From: Gymnogyps californianus
Lineage: Eukaryota > Chordata > Aves > Accipitriformes > Cathartidae
Assembly (NCBI RefSeq): GCF_018139145.2
Contig: NC_059473.1
Location: 66,632,707 to 66,696,706, forward strand
Direction: 5' to 3'
Length of the DNA: 64,000 bases
This document shows, one piece after another, positions 1 to 12,323 of the stretch. The notes under the pieces were generated by a model. The model searched no databases. It saw only the letters and a list, made by a program, of their open reading frames with translations, and had not been told where the DNA came from. Made by a program: the position numbers and the translations under genes. Position 1 is the stretch's first letter. Every line of letters begins with the position of its first letter.

Positions 1-1798
1 AAGAAAGAAAGGGGAATAGAACAAAACTAGACAAATACCCAGAACACAAAGCTAGGATGCCCTGAGAGGGAATAGCTTGTGCTGTATGGGCAGGAGGGGG
101 AGCAGGGGAGGTGTCTCATGATGCACTCTTCTCCACATTGTATTTTGCCTCCTCTAACTACAAGAAGAAATATGTAGCCCTACAGGACAGAAAGACATTG
201 GCAAACAGCATCATAACCAGGGTTTCCTCCACTTTTTCTTTTTCTTTAATCAGATGTAAAAGAATTTTTAAGTTCATATGAGTAAAAGACAAAAAGAGAA
301 GGCAAACTTTTCCCAGCAAAAAACAGCTTTCTGCCTTTGGGAAATGCCAAACAGCTGGCCAGGAAAGAAACGTATCTTCCCAGCACAATAGACTCTGTAG
401 CAACTAGCAAAGGTGGGTGACAATTTTATGCTCTTCATCCACAATGTTTGGATGTATGTGAACTGCATCAAGCTCATCCTACCTCTGATGTGAGCGTAAA
501 GACATAAGACCATACTCTCGCCTAGGTGGTTGCACCAGCCTGTAATATTGGTCAGGTATAGATCAAACAAATTCTTGCACAGAAGCAGAAGTGTCATTAA
601 TACTGTCTTTACTATACACAGGCATCCCGGCTAAAGAGTCAGAGGAAATCTTCCCACCTGCTCTTGCAGAGCTTATGCTCAAATTCTGCAGCACAGTTTA
701 AATAGCAAAATTTGACCAAGAGCTAATTTTTTAAAAGTATTTAGGTGCCTGTCTCCCATTGCTGCCTTAAAAAACTCTACAGTGAACAGTGTAAATTCGG
801 CTTCACCCATATACAGGCAATTTTGCTTCCTGTGCTTATATGACATCAGATTTGTGGGCACATTTCCAGTGGTATGCCTGTAATTTCCAGCTGTATTCCC
901 AGAGGCTCAGTGCTGTAGAAAGGCTTCTGATAAAAAATGCTGATAAAATGGAAAAGATTCCATTGCAGTTGTGCTGTAGCACTTCTACATCAAACATCCT
1001 TCCATGGGCTAAGAACAGATCTTCAGCCTCTGCTGGGAATAACAAAAGTATAGCCCCGAGTCTTTGTCTTACCAGCATGAATCTTTGTGTCTGAGCCACT
1101 AAAATTCTCATGTTCACAGAGGTTGCAGAAGTGGTACAAAATGTTCCTTTGTTTGAGAAAACACAGAGACAGAGAGGAATAACACTTTTTTTCTTGTTGC
1201 TTGAGATTAGTTGTTAGGATCCTATAGATGCTGCCTAGTCATAGTTAGGAAAATTGGCAAATAGGGTCAGCAATTAGATAGCAGATCAGCACATACATCC
1301 GGCTAAGCAATAAGGTCACTGATGGAGGAGCACATGCAAACACTGAAGAAGAGCAGTGAGAGGGAGCCTTCGAGAAGGAACCCAACAGCTCCATTCCCAA
1401 AAGACAGAAACACAATTCACCACAGGAATGGCTGATCAGTATGCTATCAGTCAGCTAATCGTATTGTTTCTTACCCAGATCTCAAATATGACCTTTTAAA
1501 TAGACTTCTGCCTTGAATGATAGGCTGAAGCTGGTTTCTCCCTTGAAGTTTTTAGGATCTCACCAGAATTCCTCACTTGCCTCAGTCATGAGAACAAGAT
1601 GTCAAAGGCATGCATATGCTTAACAGAAAACAACTGTCCCTTTTAGTTGGTTAAAGCATTCTTCCTCTTCACCTTTTAATCTTCCATTCATTTAAAAAAT
1701 AATAATTATGCTTCACCCTCATTCTTATGACTTTTGCTTCTCCAGCCTGCAGGAGAATCAGCCCCAGGTAGGTGACTGCTTGCAGGGAACACTGCCCT
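1..1798. other. Non-coding, no feature recognised
   Basis: AT-rich single-copy-looking sequence. The short frames (up to 107 codons) have no recognisable domains and overlap each other on both strands. Confidence 0.6.
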
Positions 1799-1814
1799 GG
1801 GGGGGGGGGGGGGG
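1799..1814 (+). repeat. Run of 16 G residues
   Basis: A mononucleotide G run just upstream of LTR copy 1. It may form G-quadruplex or i-motif structures. Its exact length is prone to sequencing error. Confidence 0.95.
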
Positions 1815-1921
1815 TTGCATCTGGGTTCTGCAAGAGCATATGAGCCCTGCAGACCCCTGCCACACAGGAAAGCAGCCCCCATTCTGTGCCTCCCTTTGGG
1901 ATGTGTTTGCTGTTATACTCC

Positions 1922-2543
1922 TGTCATGGTTTAACCCCAGCCACCAACTAAGCACCACACAGCCGCTCCCTTACTCCTCCCCCCTCCCAGTGGCATGGGG
2001 AGGAGAATCAGGAAAAAAGGTAAAACTTGTCGGTTGAGATACGAATGCTTTAATAACTAAAGTAAAATACAATACTAACAACAATAATAATGAAATATAA
2101 TAATAATAATAATAATAATTGTAATGAGAAGGAATATAACAAAAAAAAGGGAAGAAAAAAAAGAAATAAAACTCAAGGGAAAAAACCCAGTGATGCACAA
2201 TGCAATTGCTCACCACCCACTGACCGATGCCCAAGCAGCGATCCGCCCCTCCTGGCCTGCTCCCCCCTGTTTATATATACTGAGCATGACGTTCTATGGT
2301 ATGGAATATCCCTTTGGCTAGTTCAGGTCAGCTGCCCTGGCTATGCTCCCTCCCAGCTTCTTGTACATCTGCTTGCTGGCAGAGCATGGGAAACTGAAAA
2401 GTTCTTAACTTAGGAGAAGTGCTACTCAGCAACAACTAAAAGCTGAGTGTGTTATCAACATTATTCTCACACTAAATCCAAAACACAACACTGTACCAGC
2501 TACTAAGAAGAAAATTAACTCTATCCCAGTCAAAACCAGGACA
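1922..2543 (-). mobile_element. Solo LTR, short family (copy 1), ERVL-like
   Basis: The element is 622 bp with TG...CA ends (plus-strand start TGTCATGGTTTAACCCC, end AAAACCAGGACA). It matches the other three short LTRs here (17758, 35688, 62741) throughout. Transcription orientation is minus: TATATAAA is at 2277-2270 and the poly(A) hexamer ATTAAA at 2054-2049. The flanks are ACTCC (1917-1921) and ACTGC (2544-2548), a 5-bp target duplication with one mismatch. A (TAA)n expansion at about 2096-2119 makes this copy longer than its sisters. No retroviral internal region is adjacent, so it is a solo LTR. Frames inside it are incidental. Confidence 0.9.
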
Positions 2544-2548
2544 ACTGC

Positions 2549-5500
2549 CCAAATGATGACAGTAGACTCCTTCTGTAAATGGTGCTTTCTTGCATTCTGT
2601 ATTTGCAGGGGAAATCAAAATACAAATTCACTTATCCTGTAAGTTATGCTTCTTACATAAGACCCATCCTTTCCAATGTTGGTTGCCCCAAGAGTCAGCA
2701 CATATGTAATCCTTTCTGCCCCAGGGTCTCTCAGCTATTTTTACCGTCTATGATGTGATGTCTCTGTGTGGTGTTGTTTTCCCTGTCCACAGGGGGTTGA
2801 AGGCTCTGCTGCAGCCTGCAAGGCAGGATGGCACTCTGTGTAGGTAAGAATGTATATTTAGCCATCAAGCAGCAGTTGTTTAGGAGCCACGCTGTCTGTC
2901 AAGTGCAAAGGAGGGCCAGGTTTCAGGGCAGTGTAAACAAAAATGGCAGTGAATGCATCTATTTAAGGGTGCTTACTCCACTTGCATCAGCCTCCAGCCA
3001 CCAGCACCAGCTAAAGCAGACATTTGATTTGTGAGCTAGGACAGAAGCAGAACAGAGCCCCTTGTTTCCTCAGGATGTGGCCCCTTTGCAGGCTGGTGTG
3101 CTTGTGTATATCTGGTGTGTGCATCAAGAATGCATTATGGCAGCCTCCAAGGGTCACACATCTGGTCCCAGGCAGAATTTATCCCACAAAATGTTATAGG
3201 TATATAAGTCCATAGGGTCCCTGCAGGTTCCTGCATACCAGGTGGTGTTAAACCAAATACTGAACCACCTTGTTTGAAAATCTGGTGAGTCAAGGGTCTG
3301 TATTTACTTAAATGTTTCTGCTGATCTTTGGAGTCATGCAGACAGACCTACACCTGGGAGGCAAATGCTCTTCCCTTTTCCTAGCTCACAAGTCAAATGA
3401 CCCCTTTTCACATTGCTTTGTTTCAAAAAGAGGTTCAGTAAATAAGGGATCAAGAAGTCAAAGAAAGAGAATGAGAAAACCTTACACATTTAGGAAATTC
3501 TCAGCTTTCACCTTCTTCTGTTCACCAGCTCTGTGTTTTGATCTGACACTCACTGAATTGAATGGTTCTTAGTACAGGTCTCCTTTCCTGCCAAATCCCA
3601 TCATAAATCACTTCAGAATAAAGAACGAGATCATTCCGAAATCCAATCCTGAAATAAATATAGTGCTGTGAGAAACATCACTTTTTTCCTATCTCTACAC
3701 AAAAGTGCAGAAACTACATTTTGAAATGAGATTTCTTTTCAGCTCTCTTTTCCATGTTCTTTTGTAAGAACACTAAAGAAAAAAAAGCAAGAACTGAGGA
3801 AAAAGGTATTATAGTAGGACTCTCTCCACATACACTTGCAGTTGTGTGGTTAATTCAGGGGGTATAAACTCATCCACCCAGTTAGACATTACGAATCCCA
3901 CTTGTCAACACCATGTGCAGCCACAAGACAGATTCCGACTCGCTGCTGGGACACCTATAACCTTTTCCACATCAGATGAACATGTATGTTTTCTTCGGGT
4001 GCACACAGCTCTACAAGGAGTTCCCTGTTTCTGCAAGGAGCTAACCTCCAGAAGCTGAGCTCTTATAGCTAGCCCCAATTCCCTCCAGGCCCAGGTCTTC
4101 AAAACTGGGCTAAGTCCAAAAAAATCAAGAGCCTCCCTTTAAAAATTTTCAGATATTTTACAAATCACTTCTTAAATTTACAAATCTAATCTTTTTTCCA
4201 TAATTTTCTGACTTCTGAGTATGCAGAATATGCTCAAGCCACACTTCCAGGAGTTTTTGCAGTACGGAAGGTAAAGAATGGAGGGGTTGTCTAGCATTTG
4301 TTTTCCCCTCCAGTGAGAACATATATTCCCACAAACAGCAAGAAAATTAGTCTCCAAATATTGCAAGATTTACAATCAAACCATGACAACTGGCAATATG
4401 GTACGACCAGTTACAGCAGACAGTTATTTGGCTCCTACTGTTTTCTAGGACTCTTTCCAGTGGCTCTCGACCCCCCACTTCCCAAAATACACAATTTCCA
4501 ACTCTCTACTGGGTCACTGTCTTTGACAGAGCCCCTTTAGCTCTGTTCTGGGCCAGCTTGTACCGCTTCTATGGAGAGCCACTCCTCTGACAGCTCTCTT
4601 GCTTGCTCAGCAACCTGTCCACTTAATTGTCACCAGACTCCTACCCGGTTCATAATCTAGGGCAGCCAAGACCTCAGGCACTTCTGCTATGTCTGGGCTT
4701 GAAATCTTCTTCTGATGCTGATTTTTTTCAGGCTAAGCTTCTGCAATTATCAGTTGTATCTTTGCTGATTCCCCAGGCTTACTGCCTGGGTGGGGGAACC
4801 GTAGCTCTACAGCTCAGGTTTAGGATGCAGAACCGAAACAACAGCACACAGAGCTTCAGCCCTCTCGGGTTCAGGAAACATTGGACAAACTGAGTGGTGG
4901 GTGATTTCCTCTATGCAAGACTTTGAGGCAAACCAAACCCTGATTATTTGCAAAAATATGCCTGTCGGGCACTCTTTCCTTAAAGCCCATTTCTTGGTGT
5001 CCAAAGCACAGATGCAGTTGTCGTTGATGTGTGTCACTGAGCTTCTGGGATACAAGGGCCAGGAGGAGGGCTATCTTACCTTCTTTTTTTTTCTCAATTG
5101 CCTGTTTTCTCTCTTGAGGGATGTCACCTACCCTTAAGCAAAAAAAATGGACTTTTTCTCCAGTCGGTCAATCTGTTCCTTTTTCCATGACTTGTGATCC
5201 TTTCTGGCAATTTTCCCTCCATTTTCCTTGGCACTCTGCCCACACAACAAGCTTCTCGCTCCTCGGCTGGTTGCCACAGCACTTCATGGCCAGCTCCGTT
5301 TGTCACCTGCTATGGCATTTATAGAAAAATGTGTATTGAACTAAGCAAATGTATTGGCTGAAGTGAAGAAGAGGATGTGAGAGACCAGAGGAGTGCAGCT
5401 CCTGTGCCCCTTCAAAAAGGGAAAGAAAAGCAAAAAAATGCTAAGTATCCCTTTATTTAATAGCTTTGTGTGGAACTAAAAATAGAAATTCACCTCCATT

Positions 5501-6455
5501 CTTTTCTCTTTCAAAATAAGCATTCTCACAGAAACTTCTACTTTTCAGTTACTCCATTTGGAGATTTTATCATTTATTTCTCTTACTTTCACTCTTATTC
5601 AATATTTCATTGTTGTCTTATTTTCATCAAAGGAGTGAAGGAGAATAAACGTATTGCATGCAGAGGAAGCAAGGATGATTCCACCAAATAGGAAACCCAC
5701 TACTGAAGGAACCAGCCTCCCTCTGTCTCCTGATGCTGGTATATTCAGAGCTGTGGTCACACTCCAAACAAACCTGTAAATTTTCTTTTTTTTTTTTTCT
5801 GTTTGATCTTTGTTATATTTATAATCAAGGCTTGATGATGAAATTGAGGTCAGATTGTGGCCCCTGCCCTGCACTGCCAGGACTCTCCATGGAGCAGAGA
5901 AGGCTGTTCTGTGGCCACCTTCCTCATGACTGTTACAGAGTTTTGGGTTGGGTTTTTCTTTCAGGAAATCAGTCAATGCCAGGCAGGTATCTGCAAAGGA
6001 CCTAAACACTAAGCAAACCACTTTCCCTCCCACATGCAACATTTAAACTAAACAAAAGTAAAACAAGAGAAAATTAACTGAAGGGACTTCTTGCTTTTAA
6101 ATCTCAAATGTGAGCAATGCCCAGTTGTGTGCACATAAGGTTTCTTTTTGTAGCTGCTTCAGAAATAGTCCCAATAACATCAGCTCTTGGTTTTATGAGT
6201 GTTCACACTAATACAGTCTGTGAACCCAACAGAAACTATTGGGTTTAACTTTCTAGAGGTGCTATGAAGCCACATTTCTTCCTTTGCTCATTCCTCTAAG
6301 AGTAAAGGGATTCTACACAGAGATCTTTAACAGGGACTAACGTGTTTTCCAGCACGCATTGTCTTTGGTGGCACCTTTGAGCTAAGGAAATTTGTAGCCT
6401 GAGGCTTGTGATCTCACTGTTGTAAGGTGCAGGCTATGAAGGATAAGCAGAGATC
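2549..6455. other. Non-coding interval between two LTRs
   Basis: The only named item is the T run at 5786-5798. The part from about 4450 to 5320 is somewhat more GC-rich and might contain an old unrecognised repeat, but I see no termini. Frames up to 147 codons (5599-6042, minus) contain homopolymer-encoded stretches and look accidental. Confidence 0.55.
5786..5798 (+). repeat. Run of 13 T residues
   Basis: A simple T tract, interrupted by one C from a further T4 upstream. It creates spurious Phe/Lys-rich frames on both strands around 5599-6042. Confidence 0.9.
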
Positions 6456-6460
6456 CTGCA

Positions 6461-7616
6461 TGTGGTGGGTTGACCCTGGCTAGATGCCAGGTGCCCACCA
6501 AAGCCACTCTATCACTCCCCCTCCTCAACTGGACAGGGGGGAGAAAATACAGCAAAAGCGTCGTGGGTTGAGATAAGGACAGGGAGGGATCACTCAGCAA
6601 CCACCGTCACGAGCAAAACTGACTCAACTTGGGGAAAAAAATTAATTTATTTTATTACCAGTCAAATCAGAGTAGGATAATGAGAAATAAAACCAAATCT
6701 TAAAAACACCTTCCCCCCACCCCTCCCTTCTTCCCGCGCTTAACTTTACTCCCCATTTTCTCTACCTCCTCCCCCTCTGAGGGGCACAGGGGGATGGGGA
6801 ATGGGGGTTTGGGTTGGTTCATCACACGTTGTTTCTGCCGCTCCTTCCTCCTCAGGGGGAGGACTCCTCACACTCTTCCCCTACTCCAGCGTGGGGTCCC
6901 TCCCACGGGAGACAGTCCTCCACAAACTTCTCCAACGTGAGTCCTTCCCATGGGCTGCAGTTCTTCACTAACTGCTCCAGTGTGGGTCCCTTCCACAGGG
7001 TGCAGTCCCTCAGGAACAGACTGCTCCAGCGTGGGTCCCTTCCATGGGGTCACAAGTCCTGCCAGCAAACCTGCTCCAGCGTGGGCTCCTCTCTCCACGG
7101 GGCCACAGCTCCTGCCAGGAGCCTGCTCCAGTGTGGGCTTCCCACGGGGTCACAGCCTCCTTCGGGCATCCACCTGCTGTGGTGTGGGGTCCTCCACGGG
7201 CTGCAGGTGGATATCTGCTCCACCATTAACCTCCATGGGCTGCAGAGGGACAGCCTGCCTCACCATGGTCTTCACCACGGGCTGCAGGGGAATCTCTCTG
7301 CTCCGGCGCCTGGAGCACCTCCTCCCCTCCTTCTTCACTGACCTTAGTGTCTGCAGAGTTGTTTCTCTCACATCTTCTCACTCCTCTCTCCGGCTGCAAT
7401 TGCTGCTGCGCAGCAGTTTTTTCCCCCGTTCTTAAATATGTTATCCCAGAGGTGCTACCACCGTCGCTGATGGGCTCGGCCTTGGCCAGCGGCAGGTGAC
7501 TTGGAGCCGGCTGGCATTGGCTCTATTGGACATAGGGGAAGCTTCTGGCAGCTTCTCACAAAAGCCACCCCTGTAGCCCCCCTTCTACCAAAACCTTGCC
7601 ACGCAAACCCAATACA
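6461..7616 (-). mobile_element. Solo LTR, long family (copy A), perfect 5-bp TSD
   Basis: The element is 1156 bp with TG...CA ends (plus-strand start TGTGGTGGGTTGACCC, end AACCCAATACA) and a perfect CTGCA duplication at 6456-6460 and 7617-7621. Orientation is minus: a TATA-like TATTTAAG is at 7438-7431 and two overlapping AATAAA signals at 6656-6646. Between them, about 6870-7320 is a run of degenerate units of roughly 40-52 bp, most starting CTCCAGYGTGGG, that keep open frames on both strands. Several long-looking open frames here (for example 6814-7341 on the plus strand) come from this repeat and are not host genes. It is nearly the same element as 27352-28542. Confidence 0.93.
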
Positions 7617-9868
7617 CTGCAACAGAGGTAGAATGACACAGAAAAAAATTAACTTAGCTGTTCTTGCAATGGAAAGGCTGCAGGAAAGAAACAGTCTGCA
7701 GGGGTATGAAGAAGACAGCAAATATTGGAAGTAGAATGGAAACTCTAGTATCTGCACAAAGTAATGCTGCGATGTGAAGTGCACTGTATAATAGGAAGTA
7801 ATGTTGATTAAGAAGGACACCGGATCTTCTTTTTCCACTCTTGTTTTGAGTCTGTATGTGGGTGAAATGAGGAAATTTTTAATGGGAAAGTGTTTAACGG
7901 AGAAAACAGTGTGAAGTGGACATACACTCTTCACTGCATGAAGGAGCATGTCAGGCACACTGCTCCAACTGAGTTTTATGCCATAACCCTGATTTTGCTG
8001 CATTCCCTTAAGTACCCAGTAAATCCTTTCTCTCCATGAGCAACTGAGGATGCTGCTGTTCGTACTGAAAACAGCCACAGTTTGAAAAGGATGGACAAAG
8101 TCAGGAGAAAAAGTCAGTTAATTTAAGGGTAGAAATTGGAATGGCAAGTGGCTGAAATAGGAAGGATTTAGACAGTCTGCTGGGCAAAATGATTCCCTCT
8201 CATTTTCTTATCTGTTAAAGCCAACATTCACTGTGACAGGAAATGTGGAGTGGTGACAGGGCTAAGAGAAAAGGCAATACAAACCTCAATTCCTACCAAT
8301 AGAAAATTGAATTTTTGTTACTATAACTAGTTACATTTCTGCTATATCCAACCACATACATGCTGTGGATGTTCATATACTTTTCAATATGTTATTTATG
8401 TTCCTTGGAGAAAGCAAATGTTGTTTTCCTTTTAGATAATGTTACAGCAGTTATATATGTCCTTTGTCAGTATTACTTGTGTAGGAGAAAAAACAGATGG
8501 TTCCTTCGTACTGAAAAAGGCAAGTACTACATTCTGAGCTTTAGGATGATGCCCACAGGCTTAAGTAATGAAAGAATCCTGAAGGAAATTATTGTAAATT
8601 GAACTATGCTGATTCAAAGAGAGACAAGCTTAAGTGGAAACTTAATGATAATTTCAGGGTCTGGATCCTGCTAGTCCTGTTGTTGATTGCCCTTTCTGAT
8701 ACTGTTCAGCTTTTCCCATGTTATTAGCTAGAAGTCCAGAAACTGACATTTTCATCAATTCTGCTAGACACTAAACATAATTTTAAAACAGCTGAATCAT
8801 TTGTAGTATCAGCTACTGGATTTGCAGGAGATATGGCTGACTACATGAAGACCCGTACCCAATCCTGATGCAAACCTTATCATCCAAAAAACTGATATTG
8901 ACTAGGAGCTTCTTTCACCTTGGCAAAGTTCCCAATGTAGCTAATGTTCCTAAGATGATGAAATGTTATTACCCCTTACAGTTTAGCAGCATGTATGAAA
9001 TAATTAAGGGGTCTTCAATCTGGTTTAGACTCTTTCTTACCACACTGATGTTATTGCTAACTTTATTTGTTAAGTTTTTTTCTGCTATTAGAGAGGCATT
9101 AAAAAAATAGAACACTTCAGTTGTCTTTATATTCTGGGGATACTTTCTTTTAAATAGAGCAGAGGCCTATTGATGAACAGATATGGAGAAGCCTACACTT
9201 TTATGAAGAGATGCTGCCATTCTAACTCTTCTGACCAGCTCCAAAAACCTAAAAAGAAATATATTTCAGACAGTTGTATGCAGCAAAGAGTTGGCCAGGA
9301 CACATTTCTTCAATAGCTTCTGTTCTATAAATAGAAAAATGAGAAAAATCCTGATTTCAAACTTGTCCATATAATTTATCCACTCTCTAAAATGGCATGC
9401 ATCTAGTTCTGTCAGCTGGTGATATTTATGTCTTTCCACTATACCCAATCTACTCAGAGTTCATTCAGGATTGTGGTTTTTGACAAGAGGCAAGAGTCTT
9501 TCAAAACCATTTTCATTCAATTTCTACAGGTTCTGTGACAGAGCTTCATCACAGAGAATCTGGTTTTGAAAGTTATTTAATTTTTATTCCTGTATGACAT
9601 CATTTGCCTCTGCACCCTTGAAAAAGTAAGACAAAAGACTACACTAGCTTAAGGGGAGAAATGACGAAAGGCAATGGAAACATGACCATGTTGGTCCTCC
9701 AAGTGTCTACAGTTTTAAATTGACTTATAACTTACATTTTTATACTAGCAGACACTGTTACTCATTCAGGAAGAAAGCCGTCTATAGACAATAAAAGCAA
9801 AGCACTTCACTAAACCAGGCCCTGGGCTGCTTAGGAGGACTTGCAGGTAAACATTTTTGCAGGTTATA

Positions 9869-9911
9869 GCTGAGCTGAGCTGAGCTGAGCTGAGCTGAGC
9901 TGAGCTGAGCT
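9869..9911 (+). repeat. (GAGCT)n pentanucleotide microsatellite
   Basis: About 8.5 uninterrupted copies of the 5-mer GAGCT/TGAGC. Each unit contains the palindrome AGCT. No gene overlaps it. It is a likely length polymorphism. Confidence 0.98.
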
Positions 9912-11574
9912 TTCTGGATGCCTAGAAATGATCCATCATCCTTCTCATAGCATTAACCTGGATGATCTTAAGTAGCTGCAGAGAACCTATCAACTTCAGC
10001 AGATTGAAATTCCCCTTTCAAGAAAGCCAGTATCCTCTTCACATCTCACTGTGCTCAGGTTTTAAATAACACAAATCTTTTTGTGTCCCATTGCACGTGC
10101 TTGTTTATGCTGAATCTATATTTTATGAAATATAAAAGCTTTTCTTAGATAGACAACATGAAGAAATCTAAACTGGATGAAAGGTTTTTCTTTTCTGTAG
10201 ATACTAATTTGAAAATTAAGGTCAGCTGACTGTGGTCATGATTTGTGTGTGTGTTTGCCACAAGTACTCACGCATTGCTTATCCTGGCACCTGTGATGAA
10301 AGTAATTTTAAGTGTTGATATTATCAAAAGCAAATGTGAATAATATCCTTGCAAATAAGGTTAGCTATGATTAATTAATTATTTGTTCAGTTCAGTGAAA
10401 AGCACGGTCTTTCTTTCCCCAAATGAAGTTTATAGCTGTGATCCAGGCTAGTATATTGCATGTCACGGAGTTTTGCAAGCCAGTTCCCTGGCCTGTGTCA
10501 GGTGAAGCTGATAGCTCGTCCTTACCTGATACTTTTCATCTGCAGAACACATTTGAAAGCGAGGACTGTGCCTGAGGCTTACGTGGCTATTTCTTACATA
10601 AATTCCAATTTTTATGTTGCAAATCATTGTTCTATTACAATATAGGTGCATTTAAATGCCTTTCAAGCTCCCAAAGCCTAAATATGCTGGCAAAGAGTGG
10701 TATCAGCATATCTGAAAATACACAAAGTTTCTTTACTGTGATACACATTCCTGATGTCAGGGAAAGGAAGAAGAGAAGCTAGAAAGGGTGTGCAATTGTA
10801 CAGAATTTACTGTTTATGGTAATAAGTATTAACTTTGCAAGGAGTCTCAGCCCCTGACCTTCTGAGAGACCTGCCTCAAAGAGGCTGCAAATGTGTGTCG
10901 TAGAGTCCAGTAGCCCTTACCGGTTTCAAGTCAGCACAGAAGTTTCAGTCCCAGGATGTCAAAAGGAAACAGTGATGATTTCTTCTCCCACAGGGAATGT
11001 GGAAACATGTATCTTAATAATGCTTTATACCACATATTAAGGAGGTCATTCCTTCTTAAGGTTTTTTATTTTTTGTCAATAGTGTGTGATAACAGCGGAA
11101 GTGTATTTGTAATGGACTATCCGAGTCTGCTGCCAGCAACAGATCTCTTTCTGATTCAGTGCACTAACCTTTTATTTTTTCTGGGGTTCTCCAACAATGA
11201 TAAAATCAGAGACATGACCTTATTTTTTAAAAATCAGAGAATTTGATCATGTGGCAGCCTGAATCCTTCAAGACTCAATTTGGTGATATATTAGCCTGCA
11301 TCCTCCCAGACTCTGACTTGGGATGCTAGCCTCCTTTTTACAGCTCTTTAATCTCATTAATAATTTTCTCACTTTTCTAAGTCATTGCTGCAATGATTTA
11401 TATTGCATTTACTTCCACTGAGGCAGGAATGGATGAAGGCAGCCCAGCATTTTGGACACAGGCATCTTCCTCTGGCCACCCACTTTGCACTGTTCTGTTT
11501 ATCTCTGCTGAGCAACAAAACCAGAATGCTCTGAAGTAGCATGCTCCAAAGTAGATCAATCCAATAAAAAATGT

Positions 11575-11608
11575 TGTGTGTATATATATACACACATATG
11601 TGTGTGTA
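11575..11608 (+). repeat. Alternating TG/TA/CA repeat forming two overlapping palindromes
   Basis: Positions 11575-11596 form a perfect 22-bp palindrome (TGTGTG, TATATATATA, CACACA). 11591-11604 form a second one (CACACATATGTGTG). The alternating purine-pyrimidine tract can extrude cruciforms or adopt Z-DNA. It is probably a compound microsatellite. Confidence 0.9.
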
Positions 11609-12044
11609 AAATTCATATGCATATATGATCTAGCACATGATTCAAATGAAAGGATTTAATTTAAAAAATAAACCTTTCAATCTGTTCTGGAAATCAGTAA
11701 GACATAGAAGGGCTCAGGGGTACATTTTTTTCCATCTGCCTTAGGTTTGGAAAGCTACTTATAACATCAACTAATTAAGATCTACAGATCTCAGAGGAGA
11801 AAGTAACTGACTATTATAAACACACAGTCATTAAGAAGCACCCATGCCTACCTTTAGCAACGGAACAGAAGCTGAATAAATGACTTACCAATAATACACG
11901 TCAAGTAAACTTTGTTCTCTTTTCTCTTTTCAGGAATGGATTTTGATTTCTGCAAATGGTATGCTCATTCATAGACAATCACCAAGAAACTGGATGCTTG
12001 AAAGATGACAAGAGTAAATATAGACAGAAAAGCATAGGCAGGTA

Positions 12045-12130
12045 TTCCATAGATTCACAGGGATTCATTACCAGAACGGGTATTAGAAACCACAGATAGT
12101 CCTTTATGTTTCTCTAGAAACCATTAGACT
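12045..12130 (-). mobile_element. Short 3' remnant of an old CR1
   Basis: The plus-strand text CCATAGATTCACAGGGATTC followed by ATTACCAGAACGGG resembles the reverse complement of the 3' end of old CR1 elements, whose tip is a repeated ATTCTATG-like octamer. It is only about 85 bp and diverged, so the family is not certain. Confidence 0.5.
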
Positions 12131-12262
12131 GTAGTGCCGTCCAAAATCACAATTCATCCGAGTCACTATGATATTATGAAGGGAGGGTGAGGTTCACAAT
12201 CTGCTGAAACCGATCTGCCGCCGTGGCAGTCTGGCTCTTCCTCTGCGCTTACACAGGTAAGT

Positions 12263-12323
12263 CTTGAAGCAGACCAGCTCTCTGATCCAGCTGAAATCTT
12301 GAAGCAGACCGGCTCTCTGGTCC
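12263..12323 (+). repeat. Two near-identical direct repeats, period 35 bp
   Basis: CTTGAAGCAGACCAGCTCTC starts at 12263 and CTTGAAGCAGACCGGCTCTC at 12298. About 26 bp of each unit matches with two changes, joined by a 9-bp spacer. The upstream unit abuts a consensus donor-like CAG|GTAAGT (12254-12262). The surrounding 12190-12450 is richer in CpG than its flanks. No gene is identified. Confidence 0.8.

Larger units (their letters stand above)
7622..12044. other. Non-coding, apart from two simple repeats
   Basis: It contains the GAGCT array (9869-9911) and the TG/TA palindromes (11575-11608). Nothing else is recognised. The 207-codon minus-strand frame at 7455-8078 begins in unique sequence and ends inside LTR copy A, so it is chimeric and not a gene. 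Confidence 0.6.

Noticed and set aside
1746..1767. 22-nt micro-exon flanked by a good acceptor (CTTCTCCAG) and donor (GTAGGT)
   Set aside because: Such pairs are common by chance in intronic DNA, and there is no neighbouring exon to join.
5599..6042. 147-codon minus-strand frame
   Set aside because: It contains a Lys run encoded by a T homopolymer, has no recognisable motif, and a competing frame lies on the other strand.
6814..7435. Plus-strand frames of 175 and 161 codons
   Set aside because: They lie within LTR copy A and arise from its minisatellite; the same frames recur in copy B at 27679-28394.
7455..8078. 207-codon minus-strand frame
   Set aside because: It runs from unique DNA into the LTR, has no domain, and crosses a target-site duplication.
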